Under the pieces are notes generated by a model. The model saw only the letters and a program-made list of their open reading frames with translations. It had not been told where the DNA came from and did no database searches. DNA of 14,334 nucleotides from JAAYDY01 sp964500225 (lineage in GTDB: Bacteria; Planctomycetota; Phycisphaerae; FEN-1346; JAACEH01): NCBI GenBank assembly GCA_964500225.1, contig CAZCOA010000060.1, forward strand, positions 1 to 14,334. Reading direction: 5' to 3'. This document shows positions 14,283-14,334 of the stretch, one piece after another (position 1 is the first letter of the stretch; each line of letters begins with the position of its first letter). Position numbers and translations under genes: made by a program.

Positions 14283-14334
14283 GGAGCGAAGGGGGTCAGG
14301 GCGGGGGAGGCAGGCGCTTCGCGCGGTGGGCGCC

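Noticed and set aside
14313..14334. A possible terminator after yjbQ
   Set aside because: Only a 5-bp inverted repeat is visible and the window ends before any T-run could be seen.

Overview
This window is a housekeeping stretch of a GC-rich bacterial chromosome. I see no mobile element, CRISPR array, tRNA or rRNA. The gene content, the high-GC codon use, a phenylalanyl-tRNA synthetase beta chain without its usual N-terminal OB-fold, a planctomycete-style YjbQ protein and DUF116 beside fmt together suggest an uncultured member of the Planctomycetota, possibly Phycisphaerae-like. This placement is an inference and not a firm identification.

Layout. Bases 1-2457 lie on the minus strand: a DedA/YqaA-type membrane protein cut by the window edge, then rpsT (S20) with a clear intrinsic terminator, preceded in transcription by a 497-residue TPR protein. 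A compact divergent promoter region (about 2528-2606) separates these from a plus-strand run: def, fmt, a cysteine-rich DUF116 protein, rsmB and a small one-pass membrane protein of unknown function. Next, pheT has its own near-perfect sigma-70 promoter (TTGACA, 16 bp, TATAAT). A 393-base gap without a convincing gene follows. It holds several hairpins and may encode a structured RNA, and it ends in a strong bidirectional terminator. From the other side comes a minus-strand pair: a GH38 alpha-mannosidase gene followed by glmS. The window closes with a divergent plus-strand yjbQ.

How the genes work together. def, fmt, rsmB, pheT and rpsT all serve translation: formylation of initiator tRNA, removal of the formyl group, 16S rRNA m5C methylation, tRNA charging and a small-subunit protein. 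DUF116, in the middle of the def-fmt-rsmB run, has 11 cysteines in 141 residues and no known function. GlmS makes glucosamine-6-phosphate for envelope amino sugars. The cytoplasmic GH38 enzyme upstream would release mannose or mannosyl compounds, so the pair may link sugar salvage to amino-sugar supply.

The window does not obviously contain a dramatic new system. The points most worth a second look are the structured gap at 8624-9016, the DUF116 protein, the orphan short PheT, the unknown membrane protein at 6097-6456, and an inverted repeat sitting on the -10 box of the mannosidase promoter.
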